Origin: Hirsutella rhossiliensis
Taxonomy: Eukaryota > Ascomycota > Sordariomycetes > Hypocreales > Ophiocordycipitaceae
Direction: 5' to 3'
Assembly (NCBI RefSeq): GCF_020360975.1
Contig: NW_025408671.1
Location: 3,472,001 to 3,536,000 of the forward strand
DNA length: 64,000 bases
Shown: piece by piece, positions 10,804 through 20,743 of the stretch
Position numbering within the stretch: the first letter of the stretch is position 1
Layout of the letters: the number at the start of each line of letters is the position of its first letter
Notes under the pieces: model-generated
Databases searched by the model: none
What the model saw: only the letters and a program-made list of their open reading frames with translations
Told to the model about the DNA's origin: nothing
Made by a program: the position numbers and the translations under genes

Positions 10804-12085
10804 ATGGACGGCGATCCTGCAGTCGAGCCGCAGCTCGACTCTTTCAGCCTCGTCTTCCCCTTGCCATACCGCGTCGGCTTCATCGTGACTCTCGGTCAGT
10901 CCTTGGCTAGGCTCGCCCTCCCCTCCGCCCGTGACGTATTCTGACCTCTGCCTAACAGCCGTCTGGGGATGGGCCCTCAACCTCCATGGCCTCCGTCTGA
11001 TCAACGTCGACGTGCCGGCCTTGATACGATACCCCGGGCGCGCGTCGCCGCACCATGCCGCCCATCACACCTCGACCTATCGCCTTGCCACGGCGCTGTC
11101 GGCCCTCTTCGCCCTCTCCATCACCCTCTTCTGGCTGTTGACATGGCGCCTGCCATCGCGCGTCATTGCCTACGACTGGCTGCCCATGACCTACCTCGTC
11201 GCCCTCGTCGCCCTGTTTTTCCTTCCCCTGCGAGCCCTTCCGAGCGGCGGCCGGCGCCGATTTTTTGCCACTCTGCGCCGCGTGAGCATCGGTGGCATCG
11301 CCGAGGCGCACGACGGCAAGTTTGGGGACATCTTGCTGGCCGATGTTTTGACATCGTATGCCAAGGTATGCGGCGACCTCTTTGTCGCCCTCTGCATGTT
11401 TGTTAGCCCCGGCGGCTCGTCGACGGACCGCCCCGATCGAAACTGCGGAGGAGTTGTTCTCGTGCCGCTCCTCATGGCCGTGCCGAGCTTGATCCGATTT
11501 CGGCAGTGCGTCATCGAGTACCTGCGCGTGCGGCGCGCTCCCTACAAGGAATCGACGGGCTGGGGAGGACAGCATCTGGCCAACGCGCTCAAGTACTCGA
11601 CGGCGTTCCCCGTTCTCATCACGAGCTCGCTGCAGCGCAACGTGCAGGACGAGGGCGCACAGGCCGCCCTCAACAGGTCCTGGCTGGCGGCAGTCCTGGT
11701 CAACTCGCTCTACTCCTTTTACTGGGATGTGGCAAAAGACTGGGACCTGACCCTCTTCGCCCCACGGCGAGAGCGCAACTCTCCTCACCACGCCTGGGGC
11801 CTGCGTGACCGGCTACTCTTCCGTTCCGCCGGTCTCTACTACGCAGTCATCGGTCTGGATCTGATGCTGCGTTGCACTTGGTCCATGAAGCTCAGCCCTC
11901 ATCTCTACAAGTTCAGTGACTTTGAGAGCGGCATCTTCTTGATCCAGCTGCTCGAGGTGCTGCGGCGTTGGGTCTGGATGTTTTTCCGCGTGGAGACGGA
12001 GTGGATTCGGAATTCATCCACCGGCCTCTCCATCGACGATATCCTACTGGGCGACTACCAGGGAAAGCACGAGGACGACGAGTAG
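10804..12085 (+). CDS. EXS-domain membrane protein, Erd1-like
   Basis: Two exons, 10804-10894 and 10959-12085, with a 64-nt intron (GTCAGT...CTAACAG), giving 405 residues. The protein has several hydrophobic membrane segments and ends in a complete EXS domain. Diagnostic stretches are NALKYSTAFPVLITSSLQ, NSLYSFYWDVAKDWDL and the closing LEVLRRWVWMFFRVETEW. There is no N-terminal SPX domain, which separates it from Xpr1/Syg1 and points to the Erd1 class. Yeast Erd1 acts in the Golgi, in retention of glycosyltransferases and phosphate recycling from glycosylation; that role is inferred from the family. The start ATG lies in GCCATGG context, and the short first exon encodes a plausible cytosolic N-terminus running into the first membrane helix. 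Confidence 0.87.
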
Positions 12086-13600
12086 AGCGGGGAGACGCAG
12101 GGCGAGAGATGGAGAGGAGATTAGAGGAACAGTGCGAGCGCGAGCGCGAGCGCGAGGCACGTCAAGCCCACGTGCGTGGCTTCTGCCATTTCCCGTATTG
12201 CTTGGCGATGGGTACTAGATTGGTCCAAGACGAAATTCGCCCGTCCGGTCACGGCTTCCGCGGCGATGCGCTCGGCAGTTGGACGTTGGACGACCGTCAC
12301 TCAAGATGTCTCTGGCAAAGGGCGTGTGCAACCACATCCGACACCCCCCTCCCCCCGGCCGGGCCACAAGCATTAGCGTACCGAGTTGAGTTGTTGCGTC
12401 TGACACTGGGATTCGCCTCTGGTCAGATGCCGTCATACAGTACACGATTCGCGGCGTCCCCGCAGTTGTGGGCAAGCACCCTGGTCCTCTCCGCCTTGGA
12501 TCGGCTGGCCTGGCCTCTGGCTCGGCCATGTGCGCGAGCCCTTGCGGCCTCTCTGCCTGGCCTGTTTGCTCCCGGCAGGCTTCCAGAAGCGGAGTGTAAC
12601 AGTTTGCCGCCTCGTGTGCCGTGCCACGGATCCCCATCTGCTCCCCGTTGATTATTTCATGTTTTCTTTTGATGAGAGCGCACGGGCGAGATGGCAGGCA
12701 AGCAGCGAGTGCCGGCAGCCTCCCGCGTGGGGCCCCGTCTGCGACCTCGGTCCCAGCCGGCGCGACAGAACAAAGGTGCGGTGTGTGAAGTTGGGGGACC
12801 ATGGGTCCAACCCGAGTCATGCCGAGCTGGCCAGCCGCGGAGATTTCGTAGCGCGGCGGTCGAAGCTGGCCGGTGAATGCGTCCGCCGAGGTGGCATGGC
12901 GCCGACTGGTCAACCCTGTCTTACGCTTGCTTGGGCAGCACGAGGGGCGGCGTCAGCAATGGTCTCAGCCAACGGGCCCTTGTAACTCGTCTCTCAGCCT
13001 TCGGGGGCTGTCGGTGTGTGCGAGTGAGTGTTTGCCAGCGAGCAGGGCGTGTATAATACCGATGCAGCCTTGTCGGGTCCGGTGGCTAGTCAACTTGTTC
13101 TTACCCGGCCTCTCAACCACTTCTTTCCTCCTCTCCCTTTCTCGCTCTCCTCTCGTCTTCTCTCACGCGACACGCCTTCTTTCTCTCTACTCATATCTCC
13201 CCCCTCTCTTTTCATTGGCTCCCCTTGTTTTCTGTTCCGCGGCAACAGATCCCTACGAGCCAAGGGCTCGCCACGTTGCGCGGACCGTTTCTGTTGGCGA
13301 AGGCGCATTCGTCGAGAGGATATAACCGCCGTTCGGTGGACAGAGCGCCCCCGGCTCGCCCTGCATCGCCCCCAGTCTTGGAGGCCCGCCTGCAGGCCAT
13401 TGTCCTTTCTCGGCTTGGCAACTCAGCACCATCCGGTGACCCTTGCGGACACTGCATAGAGAGTGAACAAGGCGCGCGCCGTTCCGGCCGCCGCTTTTAA
13501 ACCGCCGCCGCTCGAACCATCTTTCCCATCACTGCCAGCAGCCGTCTTGACTCTTCGTCACCACCGTTGGCATCAACTATTACTACCCCCAGCTTCTTGA
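12086..13600. other. Intergenic region, no gene seen
   Basis: About 1.5 kb between two plus-strand genes. The last 500 bases (about 13100-13600) are pyrimidine-rich and suit promoter and 5' UTR of the following gene. A short GAGCGC run occurs near 12134-12152. No protein-like open frame was recognised. Confidence 0.6.
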
Positions 13601-14806
13601 ATGATGACGGCATTTACTTTGCGAGGCGGCCTGGATCTTCCCTCTCGACGGCCCTTTGACGCCTCGGCGCCCGCTCTAATGGAAATGTACGCCCACAAAC
13701 CCCTACCACCACTGCCGCTCAACCTGCGTTCGAGTCGCCCGGGAAGCCGGTCATCGGCCGCCCCGGCCGAGTCCGTGAGTCAGCTGTGGGGGCTTAGGAA
13801 GGCGTCCAAGACGCCAGATCCAGAAGCGTCCAGACCTCGCCATGCGCCCGCCTTTGGGTCGTGCCGGACGAATTCCCGGCGACGCTCCTCGTACAAGGTG
13901 CAGCAACTCACGGGCTACGACGTGGACATTGCCGACGACAGCCCGCCCGACTCGGACTGTTCGAGCGTGTACAGCCTGGAATGGGCCGACGACGGCTACC
14001 ACCTCGTGCCTGTGCTCGAGGCCGACAGCGGGGACGCGCCGAGCAGCAGAGGCAGCTCATGGGCGCCCATGTCGCCGCAGTCAGGGCCTTCAGGCTCGCC
14101 CCTGAATGCTGGCAAACCCGTCATCCGGTCCGGCAGCGACGCAAGCCTCGGCGGTCTCCTGGTCAGCTCGGAAGTTCAAAGGGCGCTGGGCGAGGAGTGG
14201 ATGAGGCGCTGGGACCCGTCGTACGGACAGTTTAGCGACAGCAAGGCGGCCGGAGAGTACCACCGGATCGCCACCGAGATCGCCGCGCGGCACACGGGCC
14301 GCAGCACCAGAGAGAGCCCCGTGCCGGTGGCGGCGGCAGAAGCACGGCGCAAGCGGCCCTCGCTGAGCGTCAACTTTGGCAGCGGAGCCAAGTTTTCGCC
14401 ACGACGGCGCAACGCGTCGCATCCCGTGGACCCTAGCTCGGCCGCCAAGCAGACGAGCGGCACAGAGGCGGCCCTTCCGGCGACGCCGCCCTCGCCACAG
14501 CGGACGCCGGTAAGCGCCTTTGACAGCGACTCGTCTGACGGGGAGGCGCGGGCGGCGGGCGGCAGCGGGATCCGAGAGTGGTTCGGACGGAGGAGCGACG
14601 AGGCGGGAGCGACGGCTGACCGGCCCAGCCCGCACGTGTACTGGAAAGGGCAACAGGACGAGGCGGCCCCGCGAACGTCCAAAGCCGGGGAGCAGGTGAG
14701 GGAATTGCTGCACCATGCCAAAGACAGGGCGAGGCTTCTACACATGCCGCGAGAGGAGCGGCGCAGAGGAGAGCTGCGGCGGTATATACGAAGGATTCCG
14801 TGCTGA
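13601..14806 (+). CDS. Uncharacterised Ser/Pro-rich protein
   Basis: A single exon of 401 codons starting MMTAF. I do not recognise a domain. The N-terminal half is Pro/Ser/Arg-rich with a PLPPLPLN stretch and an acidic segment near residues 105-135 that contains YDVDIADDSPPDSDCSSVYSLEW. Around residues 190-225 there is a more regular part (VQRALGEEWMRRWDPSYGQ), likely the conserved core. The C-terminus is basic and helical, ending in RREELRRYIRRI-like sequence. Codon use and the single long frame following a pyrimidine-rich leader support a real gene. It looks like an intrinsically disordered regulatory or scaffold protein of filamentous fungi, but no function can be assigned. Confidence 0.72.
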   Translation: MMTAFTLRGGLDLPSRRPFDASAPALMEMYAHKPLPPLPLNLRSSRPGSRSSAAPAESVSQLWGLRKASKTPDPEASRPRHAPAFGSCRTNSRRRSSYKVQQLTGYDVDIADDSPPDSDCSSVYSLEWADDGYHLVPVLEADSGDAPSSRGSSWAPMSPQSGPSGSPLNAGKPVIRSGSDASLGGLLVSSEVQRALGEEWMRRWDPSYGQFSDSKAAGEYHRIATEIAARHTGRSTRESPVPVAAAEARRKRPSLSVNFGSGAKFSPRRRNASHPVDPSSAAKQTSGTEAALPATPPSPQRTPVSAFDSDSSDGEARAAGGSGIREWFGRRSDEAGATADRPSPHVYWKGQQDEAAPRTSKAGEQVRELLHHAKDRARLLHMPREERRRGELRRYIRRIPC

Positions 14807-15446
14807 CATATTTCCTTGATCTCTTATTCCACTTATTCCGCTTGTTTCATCTTGAATATCCTTTTATTTACTTTATTTTATTCTAATTCTTCTATCAACA
14901 TGGTTTGAGGTGCTTCGATAATGGAAAGGAGGGGCGGTGCAGGATGAGATTGAGAATGGGAGATATCGACTCGGCCGACGCCATCTCCGTTGTGTACAAA
15001 TGGGAGATGGTCTGTACGCGGCGTTAGGGGCTTAGAGCCGTGTCGGAGCATTTCTCGTTGGCTTTCCTTTGTTTGTTTGTCCTTCACTATGCTTGTCCAG
15101 CCGACGATAGGTATCCAGTTTGCTTACTGTTGGGTTACGATTTCAAAAGCGTTTGCTATCACCACTCCTCTTTCTCCATCCATCCTTGACTCCATGTTTT
15201 CTCCCCACCGGGACCCATAGCCGCAGATGAAAAGAAAGCAGCAGTAGAAAGACGTTGGTGCCGCCCAAAGAAAGCCTTGTCCGTTTTTTGCACACGGGCA
15301 GCTGCGACCTTGGTCGGTCTGCGAGCGAGAGACGGGCGAGCGAGAGACGGGCGACTGAGACGGAGAGACTCGGAAGCGGAGAGACCAGCGATGAGACGGA
15401 GAGACATGGAAACGAGAATCGAGACGTGGTGGGAATATGCACCAGG

Positions 15447-15534
15447 GGGGAGAGAGGGGAGAGAGGGGAGAGAGGGGAGAGAGGAGAGAGGGGAGAGAGG
15501 GGAGAGAGGGGAGAGAGGGGAGAGAGGGGAGAGA
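15447..15534. repeat. GGGGAGAGA polypurine minisatellite
   Basis: Nine full copies of GGGGAGAGA with one shortened 7-bp unit in the middle. All purines lie on the plus strand, a mirror-like polypurine tract able in principle to form triplex or G-rich structures. The unit is nine bases, so every frame stays open, which explains the long spurious frames here. Confidence 0.92.
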
Positions 15535-15928
15535 GAGGAAAGTTGGGGGCCGAATCGGTCGGGACTTTTTTTTTGGGTGGCAAGACGCCCGCGCTAACAC
15601 GCCTCTCTCTACGTACTGCACGGGCTAGGAGATGAGCTAACGACCGGTCGGTTCGGGTCGTCGTCGTCGGCCGCTGCGGGCCCGCGGAGGGGGAAGGGCA
15701 GGTGCGAGGGCAGGTGCGAGGGCACCAACAACCCCTCCTTCCCAGGTTCCCTCCGGCGCCCCGAGATTGGCCTTTGTTTGTCATCCCCTCTCCTCTCCAT
15801 GCGTGAAACGAACGACGAACATCCAACGACGTCGGAACCAACCCGCCAGCCAACAACAACCACGCCAGCCACCACCCGTCGCCACCCCAATCTCTCGACT
15901 CGCGTTGCTGCTGCGGGAGGAAGAGGGC

Positions 15929-15952
15929 CAGCAGCAGCAGCAGCAGCAGCAG
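15929..15952. repeat. CAG trinucleotide repeat (8 units)
   Basis: Eight uninterrupted CAG triplets upstream of the Nudix gene, outside the coding model chosen here. Confidence 0.9.
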
Positions 15953-16280
15953 CACGAGGTTGCGTGGACCGGGCCGGGGGAAGAACATGACGCTTGCGTC
16001 TCCGCTGCAGCAACAACCCCTACCTGTTGGACCCCGGCGCGACAGTCACAACGGCGACGACGACGACGAGCAGGACCGGCTGGAGCGGGACCTCGGCGTC
16101 GAGGCTGACGTATCTCGTGTGCGCGAACAGCTTGGGCCGGATACTATCTCTGACGACGAGGACGACCAAGACGAAGAGGAGGACTACGACGACGAGGACG
16201 ACGGCGAGGAAGACGACGACGACGAGGAACCGGCGTCGGCCGCCCAGCCGCAGGCGTCCCTCTACTACGATGCGTCGACA

Positions 16281-17426
16281 ATGGCCTCGCTAAACCCCCT
16301 TTCCGTGGTATGTCTATGCCCCCTTTTCCCTGCCCATCGTGCTCTTCTCACCCTGTCGGTTCTCAAAAAAGGCCGCCCTCAACCGCCTGCGCGCCTACAA
16401 GCCGCCCCCCTTCCCCCTCTGGGACGCCCTGCCCGCCCGCCGCCGCGCCGCCGTCCTCGTTCTGCTCTACGCCGACCGCGCCGGCGACCTGCGCGTCGTC
16501 GTCACCATGCGCGCCGCCAGCCTGCGCAGCTTCTCGGGCCACGCCGCCTTGCCCGGCGGAAAGGCCGACAGCGCCCTCGAGACGCCCTGTATGAGTCTCC
16601 TCTCCCTCGTTGCTTCACAACTCCTGCAGAGGCTCCTTAATTTTTTTTTGATTGGACTTTCCTGGAAAGAAGAGCAAGAACAAGGCTGACTAAATGCGCG
16701 AGAGCAGACCAAATCGCCCGCCGCGAGGCCTTTGAGGAAATCGGCCTCCCCATGGACGACCAGCGCATCCCGCGCCCCTTTCGCATCGAGCCCCTCTGCC
16801 TCCTCCCGCCCTCGCTCGCCCGCACCCACCTCGTCGTCAGGCCCTGCGTCGCCTTTCTCCACGCCGACCGCTCCCTCTTGTCCTCCGATGCCGCCGCCGA
16901 TGACGACGACACCGCGCCGCCCCTCGTAGAAGAGTCGCTCATCCCGCGCCTCGACGCCCGCGAGGTGGCCGCCGTCTTCAGCGCCCCCTTTTACAACTTC
17001 CTCAAGACCGCCGACCTCGCCCCACCCCCCGGCCAGGCCCTGCCCCCCGGCCACTGGTACGACGGCGCCTGGATCGCGTGGAAGGACGTGCCCTGGCGCG
17101 TTCACAACTTTTACGTGCCCGTCAATAACCAGCGCGTGTCCAAGCCGCGCCCGCGCCGCCGCAGCAGCGCCGCCAGCGCCCAGAGCAACCTGGCCGGCGC
17201 GGTCGACGACCAGCTGGAGCTCGAGGGCCGGTTCAAGGTCTGGGGCATGACGGGCCGCGTCCTCGTCGACGCCGCCCGCATCGCCTACGCTGAGGAGCCC
17301 GAGATGGAGCACAACCAGACACTTGGCGACTCCGATATCATCATGCGCGCCGAGCGGGAGGGCGCCTTCCAAGAGACCGCGCCGCAGGACAAGGCCAACG
17401 GGAACAAGGGCTCTCCCAAAATGTAG
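16281..17426 (+). CDS. PCD1: CoA-diphosphatase-type Nudix hydrolase
   Basis: Three exons, 16281-16307, 16372-16588 and 16708-17426, introns 64 and 119 nt, giving 320 residues. The core holds the NuCoA-like segment VVVTMRAASLRSFSGHAALP leading into a Nudix box (GGKAD, then E, then REAFEEIGL, whose glutamates bind metal). The second intron splits a Tyr codon inside the box. Peroxisomal Pcd1 hydrolyses CoA and oxidised CoA to 3'-phosphoadenosine diphosphate and phosphopantetheine; that activity is inferred from the family. The C-terminus ends SPKM, not an obvious PTS1. An in-frame ATG at 15987 would add 98 mostly acidic residues; I prefer the short start because it gives the usual family N-terminus (NPLS, then AALNRLRAYKPPPFP). 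Confidence 0.86.
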
Positions 17427-17728
17427 CGGGTGGCTGGGACGGTGTGACATGAGACAAGACGCCTACATTGCGTCTGCCCAAATATCACAATTGCACATGT
17501 GTACCTTTTTTTTGGATTTGGCTATTTGGATTTGACTAGAGGAGGCTCGAGCTGCAATGGCGCTTCTAGATGATGTTAGAGGGGCGGGTAGAGGCTCAAG
17601 AGAACAAGACCGGTGTCTGTACGTTAGACAAGGCTTCTTAGAAGGAGATCTGTACAAAGCGAGCAATTCAGGGCGACCCAGGCCTGCCCGTAGCCGGCCG
17701 AGGGCCATGTGCAGCGACGCGGATGTTC
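17427..17728. other. Convergent 3' intergenic spacer
   Basis: About 300 bases between the Nudix and copper-transporter stop codons. Nothing beyond expected 3' UTRs was seen. Confidence 0.65.
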
Positions 17729-18517
17729 TTAGTGGCACGCATTGTCCTTTGTCGCCGACGTCGACTGTCCAAAGACGAGATATCCGAGGAAAGCGCCGAC
17801 GGAGACGGCCACCATCACCCAGCCATTGTACGTCATGAAGACCAGCCTTTGGATACGAGTTTAGCTTCAGGGAGCGAACCACGTACGCCACTGAGCGAAG
17901 GGGCGTCGGGTCGAGGAGATGGGAGGAGGAAACGGAAGACGGCTTCTTACATGAGCATAAAGGCGTAAAAATTTTGCAGGGCGTAGAGAAGGGCCTTGAT
18001 GAGGTGCACGCGTTGGGCCGCCTGGACCCGATGTTGCCCTGGGACGAGGAAGGGGGTGGTCTCAGCAGGGTGTTGACAACCTTTTTTGGGGGCAACGTTT
18101 CAGCATCGGCACAGATCCCATGGGTCACGAGGAGAAATGGCGCAATTGCAAGAAAGAAGCCTTGGAAGGGGGGGGTTGTGCTCACTGGGCATGTCGGCGA
18201 GGCGGCGGTTCTGGCTGGCCTCGAAGCGGCGGGAGAGGGAACGGAGGGCCTCGTAGACCATGGCCAGGAGGACAATGGCGATGAGGGAGAAGACGAGGGA
18301 GGTGGTGGAGCGGACGTGCCATTGGCGGAAGACGATGCAGAGGTTTGTCGTGTCCCAGGTGAAGAGCATCTGAGCAGGGAGGGTCAGCGAGAGGGGCTTG
18401 GATGGCATCGTCAGAGGAAGAAAGTGAAAAGGAATGGCATACGTCCATGCTGCACATGTCGTCCATGCCCGAGCCGCCATGGCCCATGTGGCCGTGGCCC
18501 ATGTGTGAATGGTCCAT
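17729..18517 (-). CDS. Ctr-family copper transporter
   Basis: Four exons (18443-18517, 18186-18369, 17951-18038, 17729-17846), introns 73, 147 and 104 nt, giving 154 residues. The 25-residue N-terminus is a Met/His copper-binding head with repeated MGHG units. Then come MLFTWDTTNLCIVFRQWHV, a first membrane helix, a cytosolic loop, and two closely spaced helices. Helix 2 carries the MxxxM-type selectivity signature (FMLMLVFM) and helix 3 carries GxxxG (VGAFLGYL), both Ctr hallmarks. The C-terminus has a Cys-His pair. Ctr proteins work as trimers that import Cu(I) at the plasma membrane or release it from the vacuole; the short Met-head and length (154) fit either the small fungal Ctr2/Ctr3-like type or a plasma-membrane form. 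The exon model is supported by continuity of all three helices. Confidence 0.9.
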
Positions 18518-19842
18518 AGCCCGGGACGAGGGCGTGGCGAGGGAGAGGAAGCGGTGGCGACGAGGCAGGCGAGTGGTGCTCCCGCCTAGTTTGCTTGTCG
18601 TTTTGGGGATCGACCCCGGGATAGAGGTTTGGATGTTGAAGGGCGATGTCGCAGAGGAGGACAGAGGTTGGCTGTCTGGCGTAGGATTGTCGGGTACCGG
18701 GGAGCCGCTTCGGGGTGGTGCTGGCGATGACGGTGGTGACGGTGGTGACGGTGGTAACGATGGTAACGATGGTAACGATGGTGGAGGAGGAGGAGTGGGA
18801 GCGAGCGGGCGAGGCTCGAGGCGATGGGGGCTGCAAGGCCATAGAAAGGGAGGCGGGACAAAGGGCGTGGATGGGCTGAGCAGATAATCATTCGTCCACC
18901 AGGCCCATCGGCTGAGCACGTTTCGCTAATGGCGCGGGAAACGGTCCGCAGGTAGACGCGACCTGTACCGTGCTAGGGACGGCCGGCGCGCAGCATGTAG
19001 ACGGCACTTGAGCAGGGAGGTACTCCGTACTCGGACCAGAGACGTCGTCACGGTCAGCGTGTAGGGGATTTAGGGGTCCGTGAGGGCGGGAACGTGCCCC
19101 GGCTTGGTGGCCGGGAGCAGGTACTAGAGGTAAGGTAGGTAGGTGGGTAGGTAGATACTGGGTACATACCTCTGGTGGTGGCGTTGCAGGTCAGATGAGG
19201 CAACAAGGAATCCAATGTTTACGATGTATTAATTAGTCCGCAAGTACGGATAAGGTAGGTACGAATAAACTTACTCACTCCCGCACTTGGTATTGATGCA
19301 TCATCTGCTGGTTGACGAGATGCCAAAAGACACATGACGGGCCAGCGCTGTAGGTCAGTCTGCAAAGTACCTACTACCTGGTACTTCCAAAAATGTAGAT
19401 ACAGTACGGAGTAGTTACGGAGTTTTTTTGTACCTGCCTCTGTGTCGAGGCGCCTGTTGCAAACGACGCAAGTGAGGCGCCATCGGAAGCCCGAGCATGC
19501 AGGTACCCACCACCCCTGCCTGCACGCAAAGTGTACTTATTATTAGCCGCGACGGGGCAACTGCGCAGGTGTTCCTGCACTGCACCCGTCGCCACCCGTC
19601 GCCGTGGGCTGCCGACCGATCAGGCTCGACAGCCTCTATCCCACCTCCCCCGAAATCCACTCCCGGTCAGCCATTCATTCTTCACTGGCCTCGGCAATAA
19701 CAATAGGCAGGCGGTCACAGCCCCGCCATCAGGCCACGTCCGACTCTCGGCGGCTGGTCCCTCCTCACTAGAGCAAGACGGGTGAGACATCGAGACAGCA
19801 AGAAAAGAAATCACCAGGTGTCGGCGCCGGCTTCCAACAGGC
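18518..19842. other. Divergent promoter region with repeats
   Basis: Between the copper transporter (minus) and BNA1 (plus). Contains a 9-bp minisatellite (18729-18784), a TAGG/GGTA cluster (about 19130-19160) and two near-palindromic TACTCCGTA / TACGGAGTA motifs (19021-19030, 19405-19413). No gene recognised. Confidence 0.6.
18729..18784. repeat. 9-bp minisatellite GGTGGTGAC / GGTAACGAT
   Basis: Two units of GGTGGTGAC pass into three of GGTAACGAT, a diverging 9-bp array about 210-270 bp upstream of the copper transporter ATG. Confidence 0.85.
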
Positions 19843-20553
19843 ATGCTTTCGTCGCCCATCAACCTGCCAAAGTGGTGAGAGTCGATCCCCCAAGCCACGG
19901 GCTACCAAACACGAGCTGACCTTGGTTGGACATGACCCAGGCTCGAGGAAAACAGCCACCTCCTCAAGCCCCCCGTCAGCAACTGCTGCATCTACGATGA
20001 CGACGTGACCGTCATGGTCCGTCTCTCCGCTCTCCTCTCTCCTCCCCCGGGACGCGCCCCCTCGGACTGACCCCCGGCCCCCACCAAGCAGATCGTCGGT
20101 GGCCCCAACAGCCGCACCGACTACCACATCAACCAGACCCCCGAGTGGTTCTACCAGTACCGCGGCGCCATGACCCTCAAGGTCGTCGACGACGGCCTCT
20201 TCCGCGACGTCGTCATCCGCGAGGGCGCCATGTTCCTGCTGCCCGCCAACGTGCCCCACAACCCCGTCCGCTTCGCAGACACGGTCGGCATCGTCATCGA
20301 GCAGCGCCGCCCCCCCGACGCCCTCGACCGCATGCGCTGGTACTGCATCCGCTGCCACCACGACGACAACCCCGTCATAGTCCACGAGGCCGCCTTTCAC
20401 TGCACCGACCTGGGTTCCCAGGTCAAGCTGGCCGTCGAGGACTTTCGCGCCAGCGACGACAAGCGGACCTGTCCTGTCTGCGGCACCCTCGCCGACTGGG
20501 CGCCCAAGCCCGGCTCCATCCCCAACCCCAACCTCGAGGCTGAGGCGTGCTGA
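19843..20553 (+). CDS. BNA1: 3-Hydroxyanthranilate 3,4-dioxygenase
   Basis: Three exons, 19843-19874, 19941-20016 and 20092-20553, introns 66 and 75 nt, giving 189 residues. The cupin core supplies the predicted iron ligands H48, E54 (in [11 protein letters not shown]) and H92 (in NVPHNP). R44, R96 and E106 sit where the substrate-binding residues are expected. The C-terminal region has a rubredoxin-like zinc site, C121-x2-C124 and C163-x2-C166, as in the fungal and bacterial enzyme. It opens the ring of 3-hydroxyanthranilate in the kynurenine route from tryptophan to quinolinate and NAD. Intron 1 splits the Trp codon of the conserved LPKWLEEN segment, which fixes the start. The second donor is GTCCGT, slightly weak, but frame and family continuity require it. 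Confidence 0.95.
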
Positions 20554-20743
20554 GGCGCTTTCACCGGCAACAGGAGGAGGCTCAGTTTCTAGACTCGACG
20601 TGTGTAACATTGCCTGGTGTTGTGGGATGATATCGATGACCTCTATATCCGTCGTGCGAAATAATTGTATCCTCTTGCCTTGTTGTCTTTCCATCTATAC
20701 CACGACTTGATATATAGATACATAGTTCCATCACCCCCGCTGC

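Larger units (their letters stand above)
14807..16280. other. Intergenic region with polypurine minisatellite
   Basis: Between the unknown Ser/Pro-rich gene and the Nudix gene. It holds the 9-bp purine minisatellite (15447-15534), a CAG8 tract (15929-15952), and an acidic open frame from an ATG at 15987 that runs in frame into the Nudix start; that frame may be leader or an N-terminal extension. No separate gene is supported. Confidence 0.6.

Noticed and set aside
18518..18960. Copper-response elements upstream of the Ctr gene
   Set aside because: GCTGA-type cores occur, but no full consensus could be read, and short cores are expected by chance.
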